This document shows, one piece after another, positions 11,870 through 21,899 of a stretch of DNA of 64,000 bases. The first letter of the stretch is position 1. Every line of letters starts with the position of its first letter. Source of the stretch: Albula goreensis (Eukaryota > Chordata > Actinopteri > Albuliformes > Albulidae); assembly GCA_022829145.1 (NCBI GenBank), contig CM040741.1, positions 54,990,180 through 55,054,179 of the forward strand, read 5' to 3'. The notes under the pieces are model-generated. The model was not told the origin of the DNA. It worked only from the letters and a program-made list of their open reading frames with translations, and ran no database searches. Both the position numbers and the translations under genes were made by a program.

Positions 11870-12990
11870 TTTTGTGTGTTCCTTTGATTACTTCACTTCT
11901 CCTCTTTTCATTAGAGGTGACAGTATAAATTCTGTAGTACAGTAAAAGTCCTGATACCCTTCCAAAAATGATCCACCTCAAAGGCCTGTTTACCAATGGA
12001 TCCTGTTACAGTTTGACCAGTTCTGAGAAATATGTTTAGTCCCTGAGGAACGACAGTAAACTCACTTCCTCTATTTTTGTTTCATGGGTGATAAATCACC
12101 AGCCTGGATAAAATCCAGCGTGTGACCTGGAGTCCTGTGGAGCAAAGCGTTAGCATCAGCCAGAGGAGGAGGGCCACTTCACTGGTTATTCCCTGCTTCA
12201 TTGCATAATTCGTACTTTGTTTGCTCAGGCCTGGTCTAGCACTGTAGATATGAAAGCTTAGTGGGCAGTTTGCAGAGTGCATAACTCAACTAAAACACTG
12301 AGGGATTTTACCTGATGAACTTAAAGTTATGATATGGGCACCACAAACTCGTGATAAAAATAACTTCTAGTCCAACCTGCAGCATAGATTCTGAAAAATA
12401 GTCATGGTACTTGGTGAATATTTTACTAGCTTATTGCTTACACAAATAAGCAAGGATATTACTCATCGAGTGATTGTTTTTCAGCATTGATTTACACGAT
12501 AATATGATTCTTTGCTGCTTTATGCTGAGATAATCATTGGCTTAAGTCTTGAAAATACAGAACTAGCTTAGAATGTCTATTATCTTAGATATTCACTTTG
12601 AGTAAGATTTTAAATAGACTAGCTAGCTTTATCCAATACAATATCTAGGGTGCAAGCTTTCATGACCAATGCAATGTTATTGAGTTAGCAGCTCTTCAGT
12701 TTGTTATTTACTCTCATTGTTGCTCATGATTTATGTGTAAATGAATGCTTTTTTCTTTTTCAATTGCAAGATAGCAGCTGACATAAGCAACAATTGTCAG
12801 GTAATTTTTCAGAACTGAACAGATACATGGATGTGTCCATATGAGCCATAGTTATATGAGCCAACAAAATTAAAAAAATACAATTTCAAATGTCAATAAA
12901 CAATAGACTATTGGATGTTGTATTAGTACAGGGGTGTAAATACAGTGCAGAGTGTAGGATTCTGAACGCGATGCCGAGCGTGGGACACAA
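11870..12990. other. Unique AT-rich DNA
   Basis: No open frame beyond about 66 codons, no tandem repeats and no recognised mobile element. Confidence 0.5.
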
Positions 12991-12999
12991 GAGCCATGC

Positions 13000-13200
13000 C
13001 TCACAGGGTGGGGCCAGTTAACGGGGCTGCAGTGTAAAGATTGGCTCTCTGATCACACCATGCAGAGTCTATCTCTGTTCCATTAGTGCCCCCTGTTCAC
13101 CCCTGCTGTCAAACCGCCAGTCTTGGGCCTCCATCTCGTCCTTTCCAATGCCAAATCAATGAAATCTGAGGAGGAGCGATCGAATGACAGGAGGCACATA
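13000..13200. promoter_or_regulatory. Possible conserved non-coding element
   Basis: A balanced, repeat-free block just before the purine tract, with GTTAACGGGGC, TCCATTAGTGCCCCCTG and AAATCAATGAAATC words. The GTGCCCCCTG core resembles part of a CTCF site but does not extend to a full match. Low confidence. Confidence 0.22.
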
Positions 13201-13259
13201 AATGACAAATAAAAAGGAAGTACAGTGAAGATGAGGAACGTTGTAGACAGGGAAGAAGA

Positions 13260-13500
13260 AGGGATCAGAGGGAGAGGGGACCCAAGAGAAAGAGAGCGAG
13301 TGAGTGAGAGAGAGGGAAAGGGAGGGGTGGGGTAAAAAAGGGAGGAGGGACAGAAAGACAGGATGAGATTGGAAAGGATGAAGGAGACAGATAGCAGGAG
13401 GAGAGAAGAAAGGGAGGATAAGAGAATGGGAGAGACAGGAAGGTAATTTGAGAGTGAGGGAGAGAGAGAGGGAGAGAGAGAGGAAGGGGAGAGGGTTCAG
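13260..13500 (+). repeat. Purine-rich (GA/GGA) tract, about 240 bp
   Basis: Nearly all purine on the plus strand (GAGAGAGGGAAAGGGAGG-type words). The 121- and 107-codon minus-strand frames are simple translations of it. Confidence 0.9.
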
Positions 13501-13654
13501 GCTGAGCTGACAGTACCCCATTCATCCTCCATGCTAGAACAGACAAAGTGCTGGCGCTGGGAGACAGGCCCCATAAATCACCCACCACAAGACACGCTAC
13601 CTACAGCTTATTACATTCTGCATGACAAACACTGGAGGGCCAAGCAGAGCAGTG

Positions 13655-13815
13655 CACTCTCTCTCTCCCTCTTTCTGTTTCTCTTCATCCCCCTATCCCT
13701 CTCTCACTCCCTCTCAATTTTCCCCTCACTCTCCTCTCTTTTTTCCTCTCTTCCTTTCCTCCTTTAATTCTCTTTCTCTTTCCATTTTTTTCCCTTTTCT
13801 CTCCTCTGAGTCTCA

Positions 13816-13912
<97 letters not shown>
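13655..13912 (+). repeat. Pyrimidine tract followed by (CA)47
   Basis: About 160 bp of C/T-rich sequence (13655-13815) runs into a perfect CA array at 13819-13912, about 94 bp. With the purine block upstream it forms a purine-then-pyrimidine arrangement on one strand. Confidence 0.95.
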
Positions 13913-13914
<2 letters not shown>

Positions 13915-14569
13915 TTGCTCATACACACACTCCATTATGAGTAATCATTAAAAAAATGGTTAATAACTGTCTTTATTTTAATGGCTATATAGTATAGATG
14001 AAGTGAACAAAAAGGCAAACACTACACTAATAGGAAGACTGCCATTTTAATGAAACTTTGAGGTTAACTGGAGAGCAATAGCAAACTTGTTTAGCTTAAG
14101 ACATTGAATTAATGTAGACATCATGACCATGCAGAATGCATTTCCACCAACTGCTGCCCTGTACTGATGATGCTGTGCCATCTGAGTTGCAGACTTCTCA
14201 GGCCTTGGACATCGTTGCTCAGGAAACATCATCATGTTGAGATATCTTAGCCATTAAAGCTCCAACCAAATACCCCCCCCCCACACCAACAACAAATTAA
14301 GGTCTTGCTTGTGATGCTTATAGTCACTGTCCTAATTATTACCAACCAGTCCAGTCCAGCATTATTACATATGACTCTATGCATGCTGGGATGTTACTAG
14401 TGTCAATGTTTTCTTTCACTAATTATATGCAGGCACTTTAAATATGTGTCATACAGAAAACTGTGAACTATGTCCTGTGAATGCACAAATCCTACCCTTT
14501 AATACTAACCCTTCAGTCCCAACCATACCACTAACCCTTTGACCCCATCTAACTTTTTTAAGTGGAGCA

Positions 14570-14690
14570 TGTTGGGTAAGTAATTTCAGCTGCTGCATTT
14601 TGCCTGGGGCTTCAAACTCATGACCCTCAGGTCAAGAGTGCAGCGCTTTAAAGCCCATGAGCCCACATGCTTCCCTGTGTCACATTGCTC
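14570..14690 (-). mobile_element. tRNA-derived SINE remnant
   Basis: Read on the minus strand, a degenerate RNA polymerase III B box (GAGTTTGAAGCC) and an upstream A-box-like GTGGGCTCATGGGC flank a tRNA-like head. On the plus strand this is the familiar fish arrangement of GGCTTCAAACTCATGACC followed by a GCCCATGAGCCCAC block. The tail is not clear, and no target-site duplication was identified. The copy is old and inactive. Confidence 0.6.
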
Positions 14691-15009
14691 ACTCTCAGTG
14701 GTGAGGGGGTATGCCCGTTATCCACTCAGGCACCTCCCCCCTCTTCCCTGATCAGTCTCACTTCCTATTGGCTGTGGTAAAGTTGGGTCATGCAGCTGAT
14801 GGTGCTAGCTGGGAACACACCACCCTCCTTGTTTCCCTACGCAGTGTTACTGTTGCCATGAACTCCTTCACCAGGAGAAGAAGTGTTCCTTTGATTTTTA
14901 AATATACGGTACATCTGCTTCCCAGCCAAAAGCAGAGATCACCAGCATACTTCCATCTAATGATTTAATTATTTATAAATTAATTAGGATGTTGTGCAGC
15001 TAATTCCCT

Positions 15010-15340
15010 GCAGCTGAACAGAGTTTGTACATCTACTCTACATGACATGTGGCGCTGCAGCCTTGGCAGGTGCCCTCTGCCAGTGATACTGTGACTGGCC
15101 TGGACGGCGATGGAAAACCAGCAGAAGTGTGAGAAGTCATTAAAGATGTCATCCAAAACAGTAAAAAAAAGCCACAATGAATAAAAGATGGCGGCACAGC
15201 CGGTCCGTCTGTGTCTGGTCTCTCCCACGCCGTGCCGGGCCTCAGCAGCCAGCTCGTCTCCAGGGCACCTCTCGTCAGATAAAGACAGGGCTGAAATGCA
15301 ACCCGCAGACACCTGGAGATATCATGTCCCCTCTTGGCCC
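15010..15340. promoter_or_regulatory. Possible conserved element with a YY1 motif
   Basis: A GC-richer unique block containing AAGATGGCGGC at 15185-15195, a full YY1 consensus, in a setting without an obvious promoter or downstream open frame. Two 110-codon minus-strand frames cover it but resemble no domain, and nothing suggests splicing. A regulatory element or an unannotated non-coding transcript start is possible. Confidence 0.3.
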
Positions 15341-15365
15341 ACAAATAAGCTCTGAGGACACGCAC

Positions 15366-15400
15366 TGTCTAGAGCTCTGAGAATGCAGAGGCACACATAG

Positions 15401-15431
<31 letters not shown>

Positions 15432-15560
15432 CACACCCACACACACACACACACAGTCTAGAGTGCTGAGCTTTCTGTGGCCTGCATGGACACTCACACA
15501 CACACACACATACACACAGAGCAGAATTCCGGGCTTTGTGGGGCTCACACACACATATGC
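15366..15560 (+). repeat. Degenerate 60-90 bp units, each ending in a CA array
   Basis: GTCTAGAGCTCTGAG at 15366 and GTCTAGAGTGCTGAG at about 15456 start two related units, each followed by ACACAC runs. A third weaker unit begins near 15519. Microsatellite and unique sequence appear to have duplicated together. Confidence 0.65.
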
Positions 15561-15834
15561 TGCTTAGGGCTCTGGGATATCATTGTGTGTGTATTTGTGT
15601 ATTTGAGTGTGTCTTTACATAACAATCGCAAATGCAATCGGCTTGGCTAGTTTTACCTAGTGTCAAGGTTTAATGTGTATTAAAGTGTGTTTTGTTTATT
15701 GTGGTTGTGCGTGTGGACACAAAATGTGTAGCGCTTTAGTATTTTGTAATTGTCTTTATGCCTCTAAACACAACAACACATTCTGCTCTGCAAACTATAC
15801 ATTGTGAGTGTAAGTGTGTAAGCATGGTGATTAA

Positions 15835-15837
<3 letters not shown>

Positions 15838-15864
<27 letters not shown>
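15838..15864 (+). repeat. (AC)n microsatellite
   Basis: A short perfect AC run in otherwise unique sequence. Confidence 0.9.
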
Positions 15865-15865
<1 letters not shown>

Positions 15866-15869
15866 ACAT

Positions 15870-17640
15870 TGCCAGCCTAACAGTGAGAGCATGTCCGTGC
15901 CTGTTTGTGTGTGATTTTGTGAGCTCTGGGAGCCCTGTTGAATGGGCCCATTATGTGTAATGAATGGTTACAGGGCGAAACAGATGGTGGTTTAATTGCG
16001 TAAAATATGATCCACCAGCCCACAATATGGTGGCATGCTTGTGTTTACAGCAGAGGCAGGGAGTAAATCACCACCCTGACCTGCAGATCACCCTGTGTCA
16101 CATGCTGATCGGACAGACATGTGTGAATAATAAGGGTCTGTGAATCATATTAGCAGCAATACTATTTCTGGCACGTTATGTGACTGTTCTTGATAATCTG
16201 AAGAAACAAACAAGGAGTGTCCAAAGGGCAAAAAAAGTAAGTAAGTCACAGTGAAAGGCAGCTCGACGTTAGCCTGCCGGTGGGGATGGCAAACACTGGA
16301 GTGGCAGGTCTTTAGGGGGGATCATTCTGAGGTCTGGTTCTTGCCGAGAGGGAGAGCACAGGAGAGAGGCGGGAGACCTGCATGTCCCCAGCCCTTCCCT
16401 CCTAACCCCAGGCCTCACCATGGCCTGACGAATGAAGACAGCAGCTGGGAGGTGAGAGCAGGGTGATTAACATACCACAGGGGTGGTAATTAATCTGCTC
16501 CCCTACAGTAGCGCTGCAGCTCCACCCCTCCCCTCATCTCTACCTGACACCTGACATTAAGCCAGTTCTCCCTGACAGACAGCTGGCTCATTCCTCTCGC
16601 TGGCCGGTCGCTCACCTCTCCTGTTTCTTGCTCACCTAACAGGAAGCTGGCTCACCTCTCAGGTCTCTCGTTCTTCTCACAGGTCGCTCGCCATATTAAC
16701 TCGTCAGACCGCGTCCCATCTCTGCTCCGTGACAGATATGGAGCTGTTCCAGATCGCACCGTTTAGTCTGTGATAAACCGGCATTTGTTTATGTTGCATA
16801 ATCTCTTACTCGTCTGTGGCACAAATCTCATTTCTTAAATCCTGTTTGAGCCGTTGCTTCCTGCGCGGTGGGAACCAGGCCGATGAATCAGCTCTCTATC
16901 TCTCCTCTCTCCCTCACTCTCTCCTTATGCCATTCTCATGTGGATGAGGGTGGGAAACACAGCTACTAAATGACAACTTCAGCTTATTCGGCCCATCTAG
17001 GCTTATCACTGTGGCTAGACTGCAGCTAGCATGGTGTCAGACCTAGTTCTAAACACTCCACTGTTCTATTCTTCATCTGTGAGTCCTATATGCTTTTCAG
17101 TGTTGTGGGTTAATAACTCTCCATATGTAAAACATGACTTCCTGGTATCGCCCAACGTTTCTGCATAATTTCTACCTTTCTTTCACCCTCCTCTGAAATT
17201 GTATGGAAATAAGAATGCAAAATGCAAAAAAATTAATGTAAAATAAATTAATTTTGCCATTGGTGAAATGTGGTTGTAGAGATACATTAATAGCCTTGCT
17301 CTTGATGCAGGCCCTCCTGGGAAATAAGGTCAGGGAGGGGAGGGGAAGGGAGAGGAGTGTATTTGCAAGGGTGGGGGTCACACCATAAATCAAACATAGC
17401 CACGTGGATCTCCGAGGGTAACCTGGGCCACATGATAGGGCCACCTACGTCAGGATGATAGCCCCTGTGAACCAGGGGTCACGGTTACAGGGCGGACCCT
17501 GCGGTGCCGCAGTCAGAGAACGTCAAAGAACACGCTGTGGTTGTGTCATGAATCCCGAGAGAGTTTCCTGCCAGGTCCTTGGCATTCATTCACCAGCAAC
17601 AGTGCAGCCTGTTTTTTTCTGTCAGAGCATTACAGTTTTA
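15870..17640. other. Unique non-coding DNA
   Basis: Includes repeat-free, motif-containing stretches at about 15950-16160 and 16240-16500, and an oddly repetitive run of GCTGGCTCA, CGCTCACC and CTCACCTC words around 16580-16690. No gene is supported. The 71-90 codon frames lack domains. Confidence 0.4.
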
Positions 17641-17658
17641 ATCCTCCTCTGTCATTCT

Positions 17659-17756
17659 CACCCCCCCCCCCCCACCCCCCGCTCCACCCACAGGAATCAG
17701 TTGTCATTCCATTTACAGCTGAGGAAAGGGGTGGCAGGTAGGGGGGCGAGGGGGGG
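17659..17756 (+). repeat. C-homopolymer block followed by a G-rich block
   Basis: A run of about 14 C, one A and 6 C begins near 17659. About 45 bp later comes a G-rich stretch (17724-17756) with runs of four, six and seven G. The first can form a G-quadruplex on the minus strand and the second on the plus strand, or the two could pair as a hairpin. Confidence 0.85.
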
Positions 17757-17759
17757 TGT

Positions 17760-18850
17760 GTGAGTGAAATTACACACAAGGGGTAATAAATAGAGTGGGA
17801 TATTGTGGCCAGGATTACAATGTTTGCATGATAAAGGACGGGCAAGGGTAGGTGGGAAGATTTATGGAGCATTTTTCAAGGGCCAGATCGTAAAGCATAA
17901 TAATGGGAGGATCTAAACAACATGGATACTGTGCCTGAGTGTCCATTTCATTTCATTCTATCAACCCCTTCCTCTTGTTACACCAAAACCCTCCTTACCG
18001 CTAACACTCAGTTAAAACAACCACAATTAAGCGTTTACAAAAAGTAATTCCAATACTTAATGCTGTGGCCATGTACATGTTGTTTTTAACATAAAACATG
18101 TTAAAACATGATCAAATGTGTTGAGCTAAGCAGTGTGGTATTGAAAAAGGTAGCATATAGTTTGAGTGAATTGCAAATCTGCACAGCTATCTTAACACAT
18201 CTCATATGTGGCTTTAACAAATGAGGAACCCAAAGTACGCACAAGCATGCATGGCTGTGTATGCAAGACAGGGTTTGTGTATGTGAGAGACAGCGTACAT
18301 GTGCCTGTATATAGTGTGTTCACAGGACAGGGTGCGTGTTTATGTGCATTTACGTGTGGTTGTATGCGCATATATGGCTGTGTGTGTGACAAGGTGGATT
18401 TCAGGCTTTGAAAAGCGCATCCCATGACCTTTAAATGCACTTGAGAAGCTCCCTCTGCCTCGGGCCCCCACTCTGTTCCGACAGGAAAATGAACCATATC
18501 AATCACCCAACACGCTCTGTAAATCATGCCGCAGACAGGCCCCTTTGAACCCTGCCTTATTTCTCTGCGGCACCAAGGGGAAGGGGCTGACCCAGTCAGT
18601 GTGTACACTGATCTGTGCGTGAAAACACCAACTCATCACCAGATGTTTTGAAGAGTGCTTTTTCTTTTTCCCTCTGTTTTTTTATAGACCATAACTAATT
18701 TCCTGACCTTTCCCCCCCAGTCAGAAGCCCGTGTGACCAGTTTGGGGTCATGAAAGAGTCACAGGGGTTTTCCAGAGGTCAACCCAACTGATGTGAACAC
18801 TGATTGAACCTCCTATCTCAATTCCCACCCCCATCTCTCTCCCTAAATCT
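17760..18850. other. Unique non-coding DNA with loose CA/TG patch
   Basis: A 138-codon minus-strand frame at 18192-18608 is driven partly by loose ACAC/GTGT words (18240-18390) and has no domain I recognise. No other feature seen. Confidence 0.4.
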
Positions 18851-18877
18851 TTCTTACCTCTTTTCTCTACTCCCCAG

Positions 18878-18962
18878 GTTTCTCAGCAGATGCTGGGCTT
18901 TCTGTTTGCTGTCATTAATCTCTATGCACCATTTCCCATATATCAGACACACACTAAATATG
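18878..18962 (+). other. Exon-like segment (85 bp), unconfirmed
   Basis: A strong acceptor (pyrimidine tract 18853-18874 ending in CCCCAG) and a consensus donor GTAAGA at 18963 bracket 85 bp open in frame 1. The translation starts VSQQMLGFLFAVINLYAPF. The INLYAP string recalls the strand of retrotransposon and EEP-type endonucleases, so an old LINE fragment is an alternative. No neighbouring exon was identified. Chance pairs of splice-like signals are expected in 64 kb. Confidence 0.2.
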
Positions 18963-19019
18963 GTAAGACTTACAAACCTATGCAATATATGTTGGCTTCA
19001 AAAAAGATGAACAGTTGGA

Positions 19020-19850
19020 ATATTGGATTAAACTTACTGAAACTGGTCACCAAAAAAAGCTTCCACCACTAAGGAAAGTAGAGTTAAAGGGGAGTCTAGA
19101 ACAAAAAGAGGAATCCAGACTAAAAGTGTACTAAAGGAAATATGAAAGAAAGTTGATGACCTTGTTAAACCTGTAAATTAGATATTTTTGAAAAAGGGAT
19201 GGGGTACATCTGTACTCCTGCAGTAGTCATTTTTAAATAGTTGTAACACTGTTAATAATAACTAGCCACCCAGTTTGCAATGTTACTCTGTCAATGGCTT
19301 ATTTTTCTTGTTTGTTAAAAAGTTGAATGAGATCTCTTCTATATATTTCACAATAATTACTCACTAGTATGTATAACAAATGGGGCTTGAGCTCCTCAAC
19401 ATGAGCTCAAATATTTTAGCCCAAGAGAGTGTTAGTCGAGAGGAGGGGGGAAGAATTTTCTTGCCCAAACGGTGTGTGAATCTCTCCCTTGTCTGTGCTG
19501 GGCCAGATGCTTGGGATGACAGTAAATTTAGGGGAACAAAGGTTCCTCTCTGTTCTCCCCTGCTGTTTTGGGATGCTGTGCAAAGAGCTTAGCACAAGTC
19601 AGAATGGTGTCAAGTCCGAAGCTGTTGGCACTCCTCAGCCAATCAGGGCCACCCAGGTTTTGACCGCGCTGCCACATTGCTGACTCAGTCTGTTCACCCT
19701 CACAACTCCCTCAGACAGTAGGGCACAGACTGCCCTCATCCCAGCTCTGATACAGCATGGCAATGACAGTCTCAGGCTGGGGCTATAGAAGGCCGCCATT
19801 GCCCAGGGGAGCTTATCCAGGTCTGTCACCTATGTGCATCATGTTTGCTA
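19020..19850. other. Unique non-coding DNA
   Basis: AT-rich at first, then GC-balanced from about 19380 to 19820, with three overlapping short frames without recognisable domains. No gene supported. Confidence 0.45.
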
Positions 19851-19854
19851 AACA

Positions 19855-19890
19855 CACACACGCATGCACACACACACACACACACACACT
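19855..19890 (+). repeat. (CA)n microsatellite
   Basis: A CA run, with one ATG interruption near its start. Confidence 0.9.
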
Positions 19891-20489
19891 CATGCACAAC
19901 AGTACAGACCTTAATCTAATCCCTCTTTCCCTCTCTCTCCCTTCCTCTCATTGTCTCTCAAGTGTGAAAATACCTCCACAAACAAACACTTCACCTTCTC
20001 TCTGTCACAAAGCCACACGCTGTGAGCCAAAAGACATTATTTTGCCTTGTTTCCGGTTGACTGTTTACTCAGTTAGGCTGTTTAGAGCTTGGTTCTTGGA
20101 ACGGTTCTGGTATAAATCATGCTTTGGGTAGATAAAATAGCTGTGTATATTATACTAAATTATCTGTATGATATGGTTTATTAATTAGAGAAAGTTTACA
20201 GGAACAAGCATTTTATACATGTTTATAATGATTATGTGTGAAGCCAGCTGAACGACATTGCCAGGTGTACCTGATTCCTCTCTGTTTCCACACACTCATG
20301 GTGGTTGCCAAGTGTAGCTGACTCCACTGAATTTCCACGTACCAAGTACACATCTGCTTGGTAGGAAAAATTACGACTGGTCCAATAACATGACCGAGCT
20401 AGATAAAAGATACAAGCGAGAGAAGGCCAGGGAAAGGAAAATCAAACAAACAGAGGGAGAAAAACTATGTGTGATACACACCAGAGCAC

Positions 20490-20640
20490 ATTGGGTTTTC
20501 TCTCCAGTCTCTCTATCCTTCTCTCTTTCTCTCGACCTGTCAACTAATTTTGTCTCTCTTTTCCCTCTCTGTCTCTCCTCTCACCTAGTTGTTCCCCCTA
20601 TCCCTCCATTTCCTACTTCCTCCCTCACTTTGATCTTACT
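20490..20640 (+). repeat. Pyrimidine-rich stretch
   Basis: C/T-rich sequence with CTCTC, TTTCTC and CCCTC words. It generates the Ser/Leu-rich 120-codon frame that begins at 20390, which is not considered a gene. Confidence 0.7.
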
Positions 20641-20867
20641 CCACAGGTCTGCAGTCTGCCTTAGCCAAATGTCTTACTTCCAAAATCTATACAAGAGTAA
20701 AAGTTTTTGGAGGGAGAGATGGGAGGAATCAAGGACATTAGGAAAGAGGTAAAGAAAAATGAGCAAGAAGCCTGGCCTGGTTAATATAAATTTTATTTAT
20801 TTCTTCTCTGTCCTGCTCTCCTTCCACTCCCCTGCAGCTTTGTCCAACTCAGCATTCATAACCATAT

Positions 20868-20905
20868 GTGTGCTTGTGTGTGTGTGTGTGTGTTTGTGTG
20901 TATAT
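20868..20905 (+). repeat. (TG)n microsatellite and GTGT-rich flank
   Basis: A short TG run, with loosely GTGT-rich sequence continuing to about 21045. Confidence 0.8.
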
Positions 20906-21052
20906 CTGTGTAAGTGGGTGGGTATATTATGTACATGGGTGTATGTCAGTGAATGAGTCTGCAGTCTTTTGCATGCGTTAGTGTGTGTACGTGCGTTTGA
21001 GTGTGATTGTGTGGTGTGTGCGTGCGTTTGTGCTTGTGTGTGTGACCAGGCA

Positions 21053-21064
21053 TGCGCATGCGCA
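21053..21064. promoter_or_regulatory. Perfect NRF1 motif
   Basis: TGCGCATGCGCA fits the palindromic NRF1 consensus at every position. It sits at the edge of a GTGT-rich stretch and directly before a motif-rich unique block. NRF1 sites usually mark housekeeping promoters, but no coding start is visible nearby. Confidence 0.55.
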
Positions 21065-21065
21065 G

Positions 21066-21430
21066 GCAGGCGTTAGCGGCGGTGGTTTGTCATAACACTC
21101 ATCAGTAACTGTCGCCATGGTGCCGGAGGCTTAATTAACCAGCGCTCTCATCAGCGGCTCCTCACCCCGTGCCTCGCGAAAGAGAGAGAGGGGCCTGATT
21201 ATTCTCCAGTACAGTCGCGGCCAATTACTGCCCTGAAATGGAGGAGCATTAATCAAATCTTTAGTACGGTGGCAAACTCAGATATATCAGATTGCAGACG
21301 GCTGCAAAACTAATATGTCACTGTCAGAGGGGCCGGCGCAGGCATTTAGGGGATTGCATTAGCTAGATGGCTCAGCTGAACGCCACGTGAGTTTAATGTG
21401 GAGTGGCTCTGGAAGCTATTAATGTGACAT
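21066..21430. promoter_or_regulatory. Strong candidate conserved non-coding element
   Basis: About 360 bp of repeat-free, balanced sequence with several homeodomain-type cores: TTAATTAA at 21131-21138, GCCAATTACTG, GCATTAATCAAATC, AAACTAATATG and AGCTATTAATGTG. No frame is open across it. This is the best enhancer-like block in the window by eye. A link to a developmental gene outside the window is inferred, not shown. Confidence 0.42.
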
Positions 21431-21469
21431 GGCAGGGAGAGAAGCAGGCCTTCCTTTGTTCCCAACTCA

Positions 21470-21870
21470 TTTTTTATTTCCCTTTCTTTCTCCCCTCCTT
21501 TTTTCCCCTCCCCTCCCTCTTTCTCTTTTATTGGGTCTGACAACTTAGACTGGCGAGCATGGGGCGGCCAAGGTAAGAAATTCGAGGTGAGAAGGGCCCG
21601 GTGGATGAAGGAGGGGTGGGGCTTATGAAGAAGGAGATGATATGAAGAAAGTCAGAAGTGGGGTGTGACTGGAATGGGTGGAGGGTGGAGGAGGGAACCA
21701 GTGGAAGAGTATAAAGTGACCTGTAGAAGAAGAAAATAGAGGAATAAAGGATTTGAGGAGGAAATGTATACTGCAGCCTTTGGGAGAGAAATGAGAGAAC
21801 AAGGATGAGAGGAGAAAGAGTACACCATGACTTGCAGAAGGTGAGGAAAGAGGATGTAATGGGAGAAAAA
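21470..21870 (+). repeat. Pyrimidine tract followed by purine-rich region
   Basis: C/T-rich 21470-21532 is followed by G/A-rich 21600-21870 (GAAGAAGG, GGAGGAGGG words). The minus-strand 82-codon frame over the purine block is compositional. Confidence 0.65.
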
Positions 21871-21899
21871 TGGAATCAGAGTCCTTAGTACCAGACCCA

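Noticed and set aside
13085-13100. CTCF site at GTGCCCCCTG
   Set aside because: The core matches but the flanking TGG part of the consensus does not.
13156-13951. Frames of 107-121 codons on both strands
   Set aside because: Explained by purine, pyrimidine and CA low-complexity sequence.
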